In this document: positions 7,220 to 15,580 of the stretch, piece after piece
Layout: the number at the start of each line of letters is the position of its first letter
How positions within the stretch are numbered: position 1 is the first letter of the stretch
NCBI GenBank assembly: GCA_012840225.1
Contig: DULU01000040.1
Location: 1-43,824 of the forward strand
Reading direction: 5' to 3'
DNA: 43,824 bases
DNA from: Bacillota bacterium
GTDB lineage: Bacteria > Bacillota > Limnochordia > DTU080
Notes under the pieces: generated by a model
Databases searched by the model: none
What the model saw: the letters and a program-made list of their open reading frames with translations, nothing else
Told to the model about the DNA's origin: nothing
Made by a program: the position numbers and the translations under genes

Positions 7220-8488
7220 GTGTTCGCTCTGGACGCTCCAACCGCAGCCGCAAAAACTCCTGCACCGTCCCCGCAGGCTTCCCCGCCCACCGCCCGGCGC
7301 AACCTGGTTTTGCTCCTCCTCGCCGGAGCCTGCCTGGGCGTGATGACCGGCATCTATGAAACCTCCTTCAATAATTATCTTAGCGAAGAATTTCAGCTGA
7401 GCGCCAACGCTCGTGGGCTATTGGAATTGCCCAGGGAGATGCCCGGTTTCCTCGTCGCCCTGTCGGCCGGCTTGCTCTCCGGCTGGCGCAACAGCCGCGC
7501 CGGGGCGGCTGCCTTAGCCGCCGTCGCCGTAGGACTTTTCGGTTTGGGCCGCCTCTCTCCCGAATTCTGGAGCATGGTAGTCTGGCTCACCATCTGGAGC
7601 ATCGGCGTCCATTTATATATCCCCCTGGAGAGCTCGCTGGCTTTGGCTACCGCCGGCAAAGGGCATGGCGGGGAACGCTTGGGGCAGCTTGAGGGGCTGA
7701 AGACCGCAGCCGTCATAGTCGGCGCCGCCCTGGTCTGGATCGGCACCGATTATATCAGCTCCGGCTTCACCGGGCTATATACCACCGGCGCCATCGTCAT
7801 CGGCCTGGGAGCCCTTTTCCTCTGGGGCATGAAAACCCCGCCGGCGGTAAAAAATAAGCAACCTCTCTCCCGCCGCCTGATTTTCCGGCGCAGCTATGGC
7901 CTCTACTACCTCTTATGCGTCCTCTACGGCGCCAGGAAGCAGGTGTTCCTGACCTTCGGCCCTTGGCTCTTAATCAGGGTGCTGGGCGAGCCGGCCTCCA
8001 CCATCGCCAAGCTGTGGATTGTAGCCTCGGTGCTGGGCGTGCTCTTCCGCCCCGCCCTCGGCCGGCTGATCGATCTGGCCGGGGAACGCCTGGTGCTGAT
8101 GGCCGATGCCGTGTTGGTGTTCTTTATCTGCCTGGGATATGGCCTGGCGCCGACCTTGGGCTGGGGCGTGTGGGGCACCCGCCTGGCCTATGCCTGTTAT
8201 GTCGCCGACCTGATGCTGGCCGCCACCACCATGGCCCGCACCATGTATCTATATCACATCATCGAGCGCCCGGATGACCTGACACCTTCTCTGTCCATGG
8301 GTGTGAGCATCGATCATGCCGTGGCCATGACCATACCCATGTTCGCCGGCCTGCTCTGGGTGAGTTTTGGCTACACAGCAGTGTTTTTAGCCGCCGCCGG
8401 CATCACTATATTGAACCTTGTAGCCGCCGCATTTATAAAGGTGGGAAAACCGGCTGACCTGCCCGGCCCGGCCGCTGCCGGCGGCTGA
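7220..8488 (+). CDS. Major facilitator superfamily transporter
   Basis: About 422 aa, strongly hydrophobic with roughly twelve predicted membrane helices after a short Ala/Pro-rich cytosolic N-terminus (1-27). The loop between helices 6 and 7 (about 195-215) is short and basic. Substrate motifs are not recognisable; a sugar-phosphate or drug exporter cannot be told apart. The start is uncertain: GTG at 7220 overlaps the only GAGG, and an in-frame stop lies at 7172, so the true start is 7220 or slightly downstream. Two 20-bp repeats lie 250 bp upstream. It converges with the ParA gene, with only a small GC hairpin (8480-8495) between them. Confidence 0.85.
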   Translation: MFALDAPTAAAKTPAPSPQASPPTARRNLVLLLLAGACLGVMTGIYETSFNNYLSEEFQLSANARGLLELPREMPGFLVALSAGLLSGWRNSRAGAAALAAVAVGLFGLGRLSPEFWSMVVWLTIWSIGVHLYIPLESSLALATAGKGHGGERLGQLEGLKTAAVIVGAALVWIGTDYISSGFTGLYTTGAIVIGLGALFLWGMKTPPAVKNKQPLSRRLIFRRSYGLYYLLCVLYGARKQVFLTFGPWLLIRVLGEPASTIAKLWIVASVLGVLFRPALGRLIDLAGERLVLMADAVLVFFICLGYGLAPTLGWGVWGTRLAYACYVADLMLAATTMARTMYLYHIIERPDDLTPSLSMGVSIDHAVAMTIPMFAGLLWVSFGYTAVFLAAAGITILNLVAAAFIKVGKPADLPGPAAAGG

Positions 8489-8511
8489 TGCCGCCGCATC
8501 TTGTCTCCAGG

Positions 8512-9291
8512 CTATTCTTTCTCCGGACAATAGCGTTCTATCATAAATTTGGCTAAATCCCGGTAGGCGTCGGCCCCCGGGGCCGCCTTGGCATAGGTCA
8601 GGATGGATTCCGCCGCCTCGGCCGCCTCGGCAAAGCGGATGCTGCGGTAGACGATATACGGCAGGACCGGGATCTGGGGATGGAAGGCGTTCATAAGTTC
8701 TTTATAGGTCTCCTGGGCATGGCGGGTGCGTTTGTCGAACATGGTGGGCAGGATGCCGATCACTTCCAGCTTGCTGTTGGCGCTGCCTTGCACTTTCCGC
8801 ACAAACTTAACAAACCCCCGCACCGCCCGCATGGCCAGGTATTCGCAGGCCACCGGAATAATCACCCCATCGGCCACCGTCATGGCATTAAGGGTCAAAA
8901 GCCCCAGTGAGGGCGAGCAGTCGATCAGGATGAAGTCGTAGTTGTCCCGCAACGGGTTGAGCACCGCAGCCAGGCGGCGCTCCCTGGCGATAGCGTTGAC
9001 CAGCTCAATCTCGATCAGCGCCAGATCCACATTGGCCGGCAAAAGATCGGCACCGAATTTGGTGGCGAGCATGATGCTCTCCCCGCCCTTTTGCCGTTTC
9101 AGGGCATCATAGATGGTCTTCTCCAGGGAGTCGGGGTGAATACCCGTGCACACCGTGAGCCCGCCTTGCGGATCCAGATCCACTGCCAGGATCTTCCGCC
9201 CCATGGCCGACAAAGCCGCCGCCAGATTGACAGTGGTGGTGGTCTTGCCCACTCCTCCTTTATGGCTGGCTATGGCGATCACATATGCCAC
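8512..9291 (-). CDS. ParA/Soj-family ATPase without a ParB partner
   Basis: 259 aa from GTG at 9291 with GGAGG 10 bp upstream. The deviant Walker A is SHKGGVGKTTTTVNLA (8-23), giving both the signature and P-loop lysines; Walker A' is LAVDLDPQGGLT and Walker B FILIDCSPSLGLLTLNA. The C-terminal part, GILPTMFDKRTRHAQETY, is typical of chromosomal Soj. ParA proteins dimerise on ATP and bind DNA to move chromosomes, plasmids or protein cargo. The usual parB/spo0J gene is absent; the preceding gene on the same strand is a UlaG-like hydrolase 38 bp away. A stand-alone ParA of this kind could position something other than DNA. Confidence 0.92.
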   Translation of the reverse strand: MAYVIAIASHKGGVGKTTTTVNLAAALSAMGRKILAVDLDPQGGLTVCTGIHPDSLEKTIYDALKRQKGGESIMLATKFGADLLPANVDLALIEIELVNAIARERRLAAVLNPLRDNYDFILIDCSPSLGLLTLNAMTVADGVIIPVACEYLAMRAVRGFVKFVRKVQGSANSKLEVIGILPTMFDKRTRHAQETYKELMNAFHPQIPVLPYIVYRSIRFAEAAEAAESILTYAKAAPGADAYRDLAKFMIERYCPEKE

Positions 9292-9329
9292 CTGGCTAGT
9301 GCCTCCTTCCTTTCCCTTCCGCAGAGCTG

Positions 9330-10184
9330 CTACGGCGTGTATACCAGTCTCTCGCCGGGCACCATGATCTTAAACGGCTGATCAGGATAAGTGCGATATA
9401 AATAGTCGGCAAAAAAGGCCGGGTTTTCGCTGTTCGTCGGGAAAAGATCGTAATGGCCGGGGATGAGAAGGCGCGCCCCGGCAGCCCGGCCCGCATCTGC
9501 TGCTTCGCGGAAATTCATATTGCCTATGATCCCCTGCTCCCGGCGCCGCAAATCCCGGCCGTTGATGGGCAGAAAGCAGATATCCACAGCATACTCCCGC
9601 AAAGAGGTCACCAGACCAGGATATTCCACCGTATCCCCGCCGTGAAACAAGGTGACGCCGTTCAGCCTGATGAGGTAACAGAGGGATACAAACCGCCCTT
9701 CCTCGTCCTGTTCCAGCTCTTCATGGGCGGCCGGGAGCGGGATCACCTGCAGTTCCCGGTAAGCGAGCGTCTCCCCGGCCACGGCTTCCATGACGGAGGC
9801 GGCGGGAATACCGGCAGAGACGAGGAGCTCTTTATGCGGCGCCGGCACCACAAACCTGGCTTCCGGCGAGCCAGCGAATATGCCTTTCAATGTGGGTATA
9901 TTGATATGATCGCTATGGTTGTGGGTGCCGAGCACCACCATGGCATGATGCACCTCTTCGGCAGCAAATGGAGGAGGGAACTTGAGCGGGGAAACCCGCC
10001 CCAGAGGATCTTGGGCGCGGGGGTGCACCAGGTAGGGATCTATGTAGACGATGAGGCCCGCCCCTTTGATCACGAGGCTCATCTGTCCGAGATACCAGAG
10101 GTAAAGGAAGCCCGGGGGAACAGCAGCCTGGTCAATATCCTGCAAGAGTTCCCGGCCGGAGCGCACCCAATAGGTTTCAGGCAC
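9330..10184 (-). CDS. UlaG-like metallo-beta-lactamase-fold hydrolase
   Basis: 284 aa, GTG start. The metal motif GTHNHSDHINI (86-96) is the UlaG form of HxHxDH; further ligands are in LPAAHEE, FHGGDTVEY and IPGHYDLF. N-terminal FLYLWYLGQMSLVIKGAGLIVYIDPYL is the family's first strand pair. UlaG is L-ascorbate-6-phosphate lactonase, but no other ascorbate genes are here and most homologs have unknown lactone or phosphoester substrates. It is cytosolic and probably cotranscribed with the ParA gene 38 bp downstream. Confidence 0.85.
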   Translation of the reverse strand: MPETYWVRSGRELLQDIDQAAVPPGFLYLWYLGQMSLVIKGAGLIVYIDPYLVHPRAQDPLGRVSPLKFPPPFAAEEVHHAMVVLGTHNHSDHINIPTLKGIFAGSPEARFVVPAPHKELLVSAGIPAASVMEAVAGETLAYRELQVIPLPAAHEELEQDEEGRFVSLCYLIRLNGVTLFHGGDTVEYPGLVTSLREYAVDICFLPINGRDLRRREQGIIGNMNFREAADAGRAAGARLLIPGHYDLFPTNSENPAFFADYLYRTYPDQPFKIMVPGERLVYTP

Positions 10185-10313
10185 TTCTATCGCCCGCTTT
10201 CTTTACATATAAAACAATAAAAACCGGCGGCCTACCCGGGCAAGCCATCCTCGCCTGAGTACGCCGCTCTTTTGGAATTCCCTGCCGTTAATTTGGTAAA
10301 AGGAGATAAAAAA

Positions 10314-10390
10314 TGGTAGCGGTGGCTGGATTCGAACCAGCGACACTGCGGGTATGAACCGCATGCTCTGACCAACTGAGCTACACCGCC
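10314..10390 (-). tRNA. tRNA-Met (CAU), elongator
   Basis: Complete cloverleaf on the minus strand: acceptor GGCGGTG/CACCGCT (first pair G-U), D-arm TAGCTCAGTTGGTCAGAGC, anticodon stem TGCGG/CCGCA around TTCATAC, T-arm GCTGG TTCGAATC CAGC, discriminator A and encoded CCA (10314-10316). A T6 run follows directly and may end transcription. It lacks the initiator C1-A72 mismatch, so it is the elongator (or in principle tRNA-Ile2). Confidence 0.97.
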
Positions 10391-10416
10391 ACACAGGGCG
10401 GACACCACACCGCCCT

Positions 10417-10493
10417 TGGTTGCGGGGGCCGGATTTGAACCGACAACCTTCGGGTTATGAGCCCGACGAGCTACCTGACTGCTCCACCCCGCG
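10417..10493 (-). tRNA. Initiator tRNA-fMet (CAU)
   Basis: Minus strand, 77 nt with encoded CCA. The acceptor CGCGGGG/CCCCGCA has the C1-A72 mismatch, and the anticodon stem ends in three G-C pairs (TCGGG CTCATAA CCCGA), both hallmarks of bacterial initiator tRNA. It lies 26 bp upstream of the elongator tRNA-Met, in one transcription unit. Confidence 0.97.
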
Positions 10494-10515
10494 ACGCATG
10501 AACGCTGCATCACTT

Positions 10516-10543
10516 ATTATAACACACTGCAGGTAGCTGTCAA
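10516..10543 (-). promoter_or_regulatory. Consensus sigma-A promoter of the tRNA-fMet/Met unit
   Basis: On the minus strand TTGACA (10543-10538) and TATAAT (10521-10516) are perfect consensus hexamers with a 16-bp spacer, 22 bp before tRNA-fMet. Confidence 0.9.
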
Positions 10544-10587
10544 CCCGGTTTTCCGCCTGATCCGCCTGATCCATCCCCAGTCTTATC

Positions 10588-11679
10588 CTAGAGATGGACG
10601 CTAAACATATATACAGTGCCAGGTTTATCGCAGCCATCCGGAAAGACTTCTGCCGTCCAATATTTTTGCGGGTAGGGAATAAGCACCCCTTGACCTAAAA
10701 TAATGTTCCTGGTGACATCGTACATGGCATCGCAGTCAAAACCTTCGCTTCTATGCATTGCTTCTATATCGCCGGCAAAGGTGGCATAGGCAAATTGGGA
10801 AATGTACGGCGGGCCCTCGCAGCCGTCGTCTTCCGGTATGAAGTCGAAATAAATAAATCCCTCCGGCACAGGGGTATCCGCTCTCATAAACCGGCCCCAA
10901 ACACCATGCCATGGTCCGACATCGGCACATAATCCATAATGATGCATAAATAAAGCATCATAGGGCCAATCCGATTTAAAATCGTTCAAGCTATCCAGAA
11001 CACGGAAAAGATTCCTGCGCACTTCTATGTTGTCCAAATCAGCGCCTTCGCGCCCGATAAAACGCATGGCAGGCATCTTTTTATATTCAAAGCTGTTCAC
11101 TTTGAAACCTTTTTGTTGCCGTTCCACCAAATCGGGCATAAAAAGCGCCCACTGTACCCCGGCATCGAAGTCCTTTAAGTAGTTGATATATCCAAACTGA
11201 TTTACGCTATCGGTACCTGTAGGGCCTGTTTTATTCCCTGCAATTAGTTCCCGCACACTTCGCTCCCGCATTGCCGAAAAGTCGGCAAACACCCGGGCTA
11301 CCGCTTCTTGTAACCGTTTGTCATGAACCGAACCCGACAGCTCTTCATCAAATCGATCCAATGCTGTAAACACCGCTTTGTTAACTACGCCGGCAGGCTC
11401 CAGTTTCAACAAATATGACCGCAGTTTGGCGTTTTGCTCTTTGAAACGCGTCACCACACCTAATAAAAAAATACGCCCATTTTCCGCCAGGTTTTCCTCA
11501 CTCCATTGAGAATCGTCCTGCACCCATTCAGTTAGCTCATCAAAAACGCGGGGATTTCGCCCTCTTGCTTTAGCCGCCCAGCTAACCAGCCTTTTGTATT
11601 TTTCGGCATCCGTCAATTTGTCGGCATTTAACTCTTCGAAGTTGCACCAACAAAACTTGTCAATCAATTCATGTGGCAT
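10588..11679 (-). CDS. GyrI-like (effector-binding-domain) hypothetical protein
   Basis: 363 aa, ATG start with GGGAGG. The C-terminal half (about 200-350) looks like a GyrI-like/AraC effector-binding domain: KKMPAMRFIGREG opens the first strand, later YGLCADVGPWHG, FIYFDFIPED, YATFAGDIEAM and YWTAEVFPDG fit the two-fold repeat. Residues 30-180 are helical and unrecognised; there is no helix-turn-helix that I can see, so it may bind a small molecule without being a transcription factor. The gene is clearly richer in A+T than its neighbours (many stretches near 45% G+C against about 60%), and lies beside two tRNA genes, suggesting recent acquisition. Confidence 0.7.
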   Translation of the reverse strand: MPHELIDKFCWCNFEELNADKLTDAEKYKRLVSWAAKARGRNPRVFDELTEWVQDDSQWSEENLAENGRIFLLGVVTRFKEQNAKLRSYLLKLEPAGVVNKAVFTALDRFDEELSGSVHDKRLQEAVARVFADFSAMRERSVRELIAGNKTGPTGTDSVNQFGYINYLKDFDAGVQWALFMPDLVERQQKGFKVNSFEYKKMPAMRFIGREGADLDNIEVRRNLFRVLDSLNDFKSDWPYDALFMHHYGLCADVGPWHGVWGRFMRADTPVPEGFIYFDFIPEDDGCEGPPYISQFAYATFAGDIEAMHRSEGFDCDAMYDVTRNIILGQGVLIPYPQKYWTAEVFPDGCDKPGTVYMFSVHL

Positions 11680-11705
11680 TTGGAACCTCCCTGTACAATA
11701 ACTTT

Positions 11706-12545
11706 TTATAAGCCCATCTCCTCCAAAATGGCGGCGACAAAGGCGCGATCCTGGGAGATCAACTTGGTGGTAAGCTCGGTGTTCTCCTCATAACGGTAAT
11801 ATGGCGACCTGTATTCCGGATGAATGCTGAGAGGATCTTTGTAGCCGACGTCGGCAATAGTCCTGAATATGGAGCGCCAGTTCACCGTGCCGTCGGGCAG
11901 GGGAACCACGATGTTTTGCCACACCATCTGTCCGGTTTTGGGATCGATGGACCATGCTTTGCGGATCGCCTTCAGGTTGATGCTGTGCAGATAGGGGCCG
12001 GCCATGTAAATAGCCTGTTCAGGGAGCTCACCAGCCACCTGCAGATGCCCGGTGTCGATCTGGATTCCGATGGCTTTGGGATCACGGTCCCGCACGCAAT
12101 ACATGCACAAGCCCATGGTGGCATGGGCAGTAGCGCCGCTGTGAATCTGGATAGCGCCGCTGATGCCGTGTTTTAACAAATAAGGCTCCAAAGCCTCAAG
12201 CTCCCGCCGGTGCTCGTCGATGATCTCCCGGGCTTTCTGCAGTGGGCGCAGGCCTTTCCCACCCAGTCTGATCTTCCTGATACCTAACTCCTGAAAGAGG
12301 GCCAGCAATTCATCGAGCCCGGGGCGGGGGGCGATGATATCCGTCACCAGCCGCTCAATGGTCATACCGTGATCCGCAAAGAGCTTCTTCACTTCCGGGA
12401 GGGTTCTCAAGGCCTCCTCCACCGGCATACCTGCTTTCTCCCTCACCGGCAGATCAGCCCCATCAAATCCTCCCTTGACCAGCGTAGCCGCGACTTCGGT
12501 CATTGGTTTGCCAACCAACCATTTGGTGAATGCAATCAGCTTCAC
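11706..12545 (-). CDS. Sugar phosphate isomerase/epimerase (xylose-isomerase-like TIM barrel)
   Basis: 279 aa, GTG start with GAAGGAG. The AP-endonuclease-2/xylose-isomerase-like fold shows in IAFTKWLVGKPM (4-15), the GGFDGADLPV strand, IRKIRLGGKGLRPL, IQIHSGATAH, IGIQIDTGHLQV and SIHPEYRSPYY, which supply the usual Glu/Asp/His metal ligands of a sugar or inosose epimerase/dehydratase. No signal peptide. The substrate is unknown; neighbours give little context, and the upstream gene is a secreted beta-rich protein on the same strand 125 bp away. Confidence 0.82.
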   Translation of the reverse strand: MKLIAFTKWLVGKPMTEVAATLVKGGFDGADLPVREKAGMPVEEALRTLPEVKKLFADHGMTIERLVTDIIAPRPGLDELLALFQELGIRKIRLGGKGLRPLQKAREIIDEHRRELEALEPYLLKHGISGAIQIHSGATAHATMGLCMYCVRDRDPKAIGIQIDTGHLQVAGELPEQAIYMAGPYLHSINLKAIRKAWSIDPKTGQMVWQNIVVPLPDGTVNWRSIFRTIADVGYKDPLSIHPEYRSPYYRYEENTELTTKLISQDRAFVAAILEEMGL

Positions 12546-12669
12546 TTGCTACACTCCTTCTCCCGTTTTTCGGCCTCCAAAAAGAAAGTCGAACACCGGA
12601 CGACTATAACCGCCATTACTTCCCGATTACTTCCCGGTTATCTTTCCATCAGGCGCCGTTATCCTCCTG

Positions 12670-13605
12670 CTAGTATTTGAACCTCACATTCAGCACATGC
12701 CCCAGGGCGAGCTGCTGCGGGTGCTCATCACTCCCCTGTCCAATGGAGTGGCCGCTATAGGCATACTCAATGGTGACGCACATCCCGCTCACCGCCAAAC
12801 CACCTGCCGGAACCACCTGGCCGCCCACCTCGAGCGCACCGAACCGCAGGGCTATATGCGGCAGAAGCCGCCATTCCACCCCCAGGCTGCTCTCGCCATC
12901 CGTGATGCCGAAATACCAGGAGAAAGGCTCTTTATGCCAGACCAGACCGCCCGTGGCCATCGCTTTGGAAAAAATAGCGCCGTCATGGCGCACCCATTTC
13001 ATGGCCAAACCCAGCCGGCAATAGGGAGAAACAGGCCATTGGGCACCGGCTATGAGTTTCATCCCCCGCTTGGCTTCGGCGCCGGCTCTCTGCCAGATGG
13101 TGGCTGCCGTCACTCCCAGATCCAGCTGCGCCTGCCTTTTGGCTGCCGCCAGGGAGAGCGAGCCTTCGCTGTAGGTGAAAAAGCCTGTGGGACGGCCCTC
13201 TTCATCACGCCGGATGATGCCTGGCGAGGTGAGCTGCTGTAGGGCGAACGCCCAGGAGAGGTGCGGCCCCGGAATGCCGACGGCCACGCTTTCGAGGACC
13301 ATTTCGGAGGCCGGGTTCAACCTGCCCACCTGCCACTCTCCCCGGCGCATCCCGGCCAGGCCCGCCGGATTGGTCGTCACCGCAGGGAGCCCGCCGACTG
13401 TCCCGGCATTGGCCCTGCCAAGCGCCAGGACATGAGCCTGAAAAGAGAGCTGCCCTCCCGGTGCCCAGTATGGATCGGTATCTTCCAGCGTCTCCTCGCC
13501 GGGAACACCCGCCGCCGCCGCTGCTGCCGGCGCTACCGGAAGCACTGCGGCTGCGGCCCATAAAAAAAGCACGAGGGCCCGACCTAACTTGGATACCTGA
13601 TGCAA
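12670..13605 (-). CDS. Secreted beta-rich protein, candidate outer-membrane beta-barrel (PorV/UPF0164-like)
   Basis: 311 aa from TTG at 13605 with GGAGG 8 bp upstream. A signal peptide (1-33, hydrophobic ALVLFLWAAAAVLPVAPA, then AAAAA) precedes LGRANAGTVGGLPAVTTNPAGLAGM (about 62-86; its NPAGLA core is the signature start of PorV/PorQ/UPF0164-type barrels). The rest alternates short beta strands and turns and ends LNVRFKY, with a terminal aromatic as in outer-membrane barrels. This suggests a diderm cell. It could instead be a surface beta protein of another kind; no cysteine lipobox is present. It is separated from clpP by a divergent intergenic region. Confidence 0.65.
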   Translation of the reverse strand: MHQVSKLGRALVLFLWAAAAVLPVAPAAAAAAGVPGEETLEDTDPYWAPGGQLSFQAHVLALGRANAGTVGGLPAVTTNPAGLAGMRRGEWQVGRLNPASEMVLESVAVGIPGPHLSWAFALQQLTSPGIIRRDEEGRPTGFFTYSEGSLSLAAAKRQAQLDLGVTAATIWQRAGAEAKRGMKLIAGAQWPVSPYCRLGLAMKWVRHDGAIFSKAMATGGLVWHKEPFSWYFGITDGESSLGVEWRLLPHIALRFGALEVGGQVVPAGGLAVSGMCVTIEYAYSGHSIGQGSDEHPQQLALGHVLNVRFKY

Positions 13606-13981
13606 TGATCTGCCTCCTCAAGGTACCCCTGCCCCCGCGTTGCGTCCGTTTCTTTTTCCATAACTTGTGGTGCTGTAAGCTTATTCCATAGAGGTCACTT
13701 TTTTCCTCCAGCGCCCGTCTTCCAATCGCGATGACCACCGCTCCGCTCCCCCATTCCCCTCCCCCACTCCCCCAAAAAACCCTGGCCCCGCATTTTTTTC
13801 TTTTTTTCTCCAGTCGTGCTTTACAAGCCAGGCGGCATTGCGTATAATGTGATTACCAAACGTCAGGAAAGGTCAGAGACATTGATGCGACATTGAAGCG
13901 CAAAATTCTTCTCCAACCGGCACAATAGAATAGATGGCAGGACCACAAAAACAGCAGCAATTCTGGGAGGATGAGCAAATT
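13606..13981. other. Divergent intergenic region with clpP promoter
   Basis: No gene seen. It contains C- and T-rich homopolymer stretches (13745-13812) and the clpP promoter at 13820-13848. A 16-codon extension of clpP to an ATG at 13934 has no ribosome site. Confidence 0.6.
13820..13848 (+). promoter_or_regulatory. Sigma-A promoter of clpP
   Basis: TTTACA (13820-13825) and perfect TATAAT (13843-13848) with a 17-bp spacer. No CtsR-like heptad repeat was seen next to it. Confidence 0.75.
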
Positions 13982-14563
13982 ATGGTGCTGATACCCACCG
14001 TCATCGAGCAAAGCAACAGAGGCGAGCGGGCATATGACATTTATTCCCGCCTGCTGAAGGACCGCATCGTCTTCCTGGGCGGCGTGATCGACGATCACAT
14101 CGCCAATCTGGTCGTCGCCCAGCTCCTCTTTCTCAACGCGCAGAAGTCGGACAAGGACATCTCCTTATATATCAACAGTCCCGGCGGCAGCGTCACGGCC
14201 GGACTCGCCATTCACGACACCATGCGCTACATCAAAGCCGATGTGGCCACGATCTGCGTAGGTATGGCCGCCAGCATGGGAGCCTTTCTTTTGGCCTCGG
14301 GAACCAAGGGCAAGCGTTTCGCCCTGCCCAACTCCAAGATCCTGATTCATCAGCCTTCCTACGGCACGCAAGGGCAGGCCTCGGACATCGAGATCCACGC
14401 CAAAGAACTCCTGCGCACCAAGGAACGCCTGAACGAGCTGTTGGCCGGCTATACGGGTAAGGATCTGGAAACCATCGCCCGCGACACCGATCGGGACTTC
14501 TTCATGAATGCCGAGGAAGCCAAAGCCTACGGCATAGTGGACCATGTCCTCAACGCCCAATGA
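13982..14563 (+). CDS. clpP: ATP-dependent Clp protease proteolytic subunit ClpP
   Basis: 193 aa from ATG 13982, preceded by GGGAGG (13965-13970). The first residues [28 protein letters not shown] match the ClpP N-terminus, so the upstream ATG at 13934 is unlikely. The catalytic triad is complete: Ser98 in GMAASMGAF, His123 in LIHQP and Asp172 in DTDRDFF; the oligomer handle is intact. It forms a double heptamer working with ClpX/ClpC to degrade proteins. No clpX is adjacent. It converges with the M55 peptidase gene, stops only 10 bp apart. Confidence 0.97.
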   Translation: MVLIPTVIEQSNRGERAYDIYSRLLKDRIVFLGGVIDDHIANLVVAQLLFLNAQKSDKDISLYINSPGGSVTAGLAIHDTMRYIKADVATICVGMAASMGAFLLASGTKGKRFALPNSKILIHQPSYGTQGQASDIEIHAKELLRTKERLNELLAGYTGKDLETIARDTDRDFFMNAEEAKAYGIVDHVLNAQ

Positions 14564-14573
14564 GTAACCCCGG

Positions 14574-15362
14574 CTAGACCGGCAGCCGGTGAAAATCGCT
14601 GGTCCGGTATTGCACCGTCCGCTCGTCGATCACGTGCAAACCGGGTTTCAGCACTCTTTCCCGGTTCACTGGGTTGATATACCGCACTTCCAGCACAAAA
14701 GGTTCCTTAACCACTTGCACCGGCGTGAAGGCGGCGGCAGCAAAGCGGCGGGCCGCTTCAGCCGCCCCTTCACGCACCCGCCGGCAAGCCTCCTCGCTGG
14801 TGAGGTGCTCCGCCGCTTCCCAGCCCAGTCCCCGCTTCACGGCGGTGGTGACGATCTCCGGCACCATCATCTGCGCTTCCAGGGCCGCCTTGTCGTCGCC
14901 GGCGAGGTAGATGACCGGCACCCCCTGCAGCCCGGCCACGATGGTTCTGGCCCCGAATTCACCGACAAAAATACCGTTCCAGCGGTAGTAGGCTATCGTA
15001 AGCGAACTGTATGTATGACAGAGGGGCGCATTGACGGTGCCTGCCATGGCATGCTGACCGACGAAGAGCATGGCATCATAGCCGGCCATTTCCATATACG
15101 GCCGCACCCCCGGCCGGATATAATTGCCGTATTTCAGATCGGCCGCAATCATACCCCCGCTGCCGTGGCCGTCCCACACATCGACGGCGGCACCGGGAAA
15201 GACGGAGAGCAAGCCCTCAACGCAGGCATTAACCTCCTTGGTGAGCTGTATCATGCCCGGAAGTTTGGCCGCCTCTGCGGCGGAGCGGGTCTGGGAAAAG
15301 GAATCCACGCCCGCCACCCCTTCCAGATCAGTGATAATCATAAAACGCTTGTCGGCACGCAT
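14574..15362 (-). CDS. M55 family D-aminopeptidase (DppA-like)
   Basis: 262 aa, ATG with AAGGAG. Zinc-binding motifs of peptidase family M55 are complete: ITDLEGVAGV (9-18), DVWDGHGSGG (61-70), FVGQHAMAGT (100-109), LCHTYSS and VGEFGARTI. B. subtilis DppA is a decameric D-Ala-D-Ala aminopeptidase that recycles cell-wall dipeptides and is encoded with a dipeptide transporter; here the transporter operon is 20 kb away, so the link is only possible. The protein is cytosolic. Confidence 0.9.
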   Translation of the reverse strand: MRADKRFMIITDLEGVAGVDSFSQTRSAAEAAKLPGMIQLTKEVNACVEGLLSVFPGAAVDVWDGHGSGGMIAADLKYGNYIRPGVRPYMEMAGYDAMLFVGQHAMAGTVNAPLCHTYSSLTIAYYRWNGIFVGEFGARTIVAGLQGVPVIYLAGDDKAALEAQMMVPEIVTTAVKRGLGWEAAEHLTSEEACRRVREGAAEAARRFAAAAFTPVQVVKEPFVLEVRYINPVNRERVLKPGLHVIDERTVQYRTSDFHRLPV

Positions 15363-15580
15363 GTCGGTTCTCCTTCCATTACCTCACTCACCCAGCTTAG
15401 GTAGGTTGCCGGTTACCGGTATATCAGTCAAAAATTTCATTCCCCGCCCGGCAGACTCTTTCCTCCGCAGGAGAGGGAAAAGATACGGCGCAGGTGAAAT
15501 CTAGTGTATATAATAGGGGCGGATATGACTGGCGAACACGACAGAGGCTGTTATAATCTGCACCAAAGGGAGAGCGCCGC

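Noticed and set aside
10314-10493. Prophage or integrative element at the tRNA genes
   Set aside because: No integrase, no duplicated tRNA end and no phage genes; only one gene has deviating composition.
13934-13981. Upstream ATG adding 16 residues to ClpP
   Set aside because: No ribosome site; the sequence homologous to ClpP begins at 13982, which has GGGAGG.
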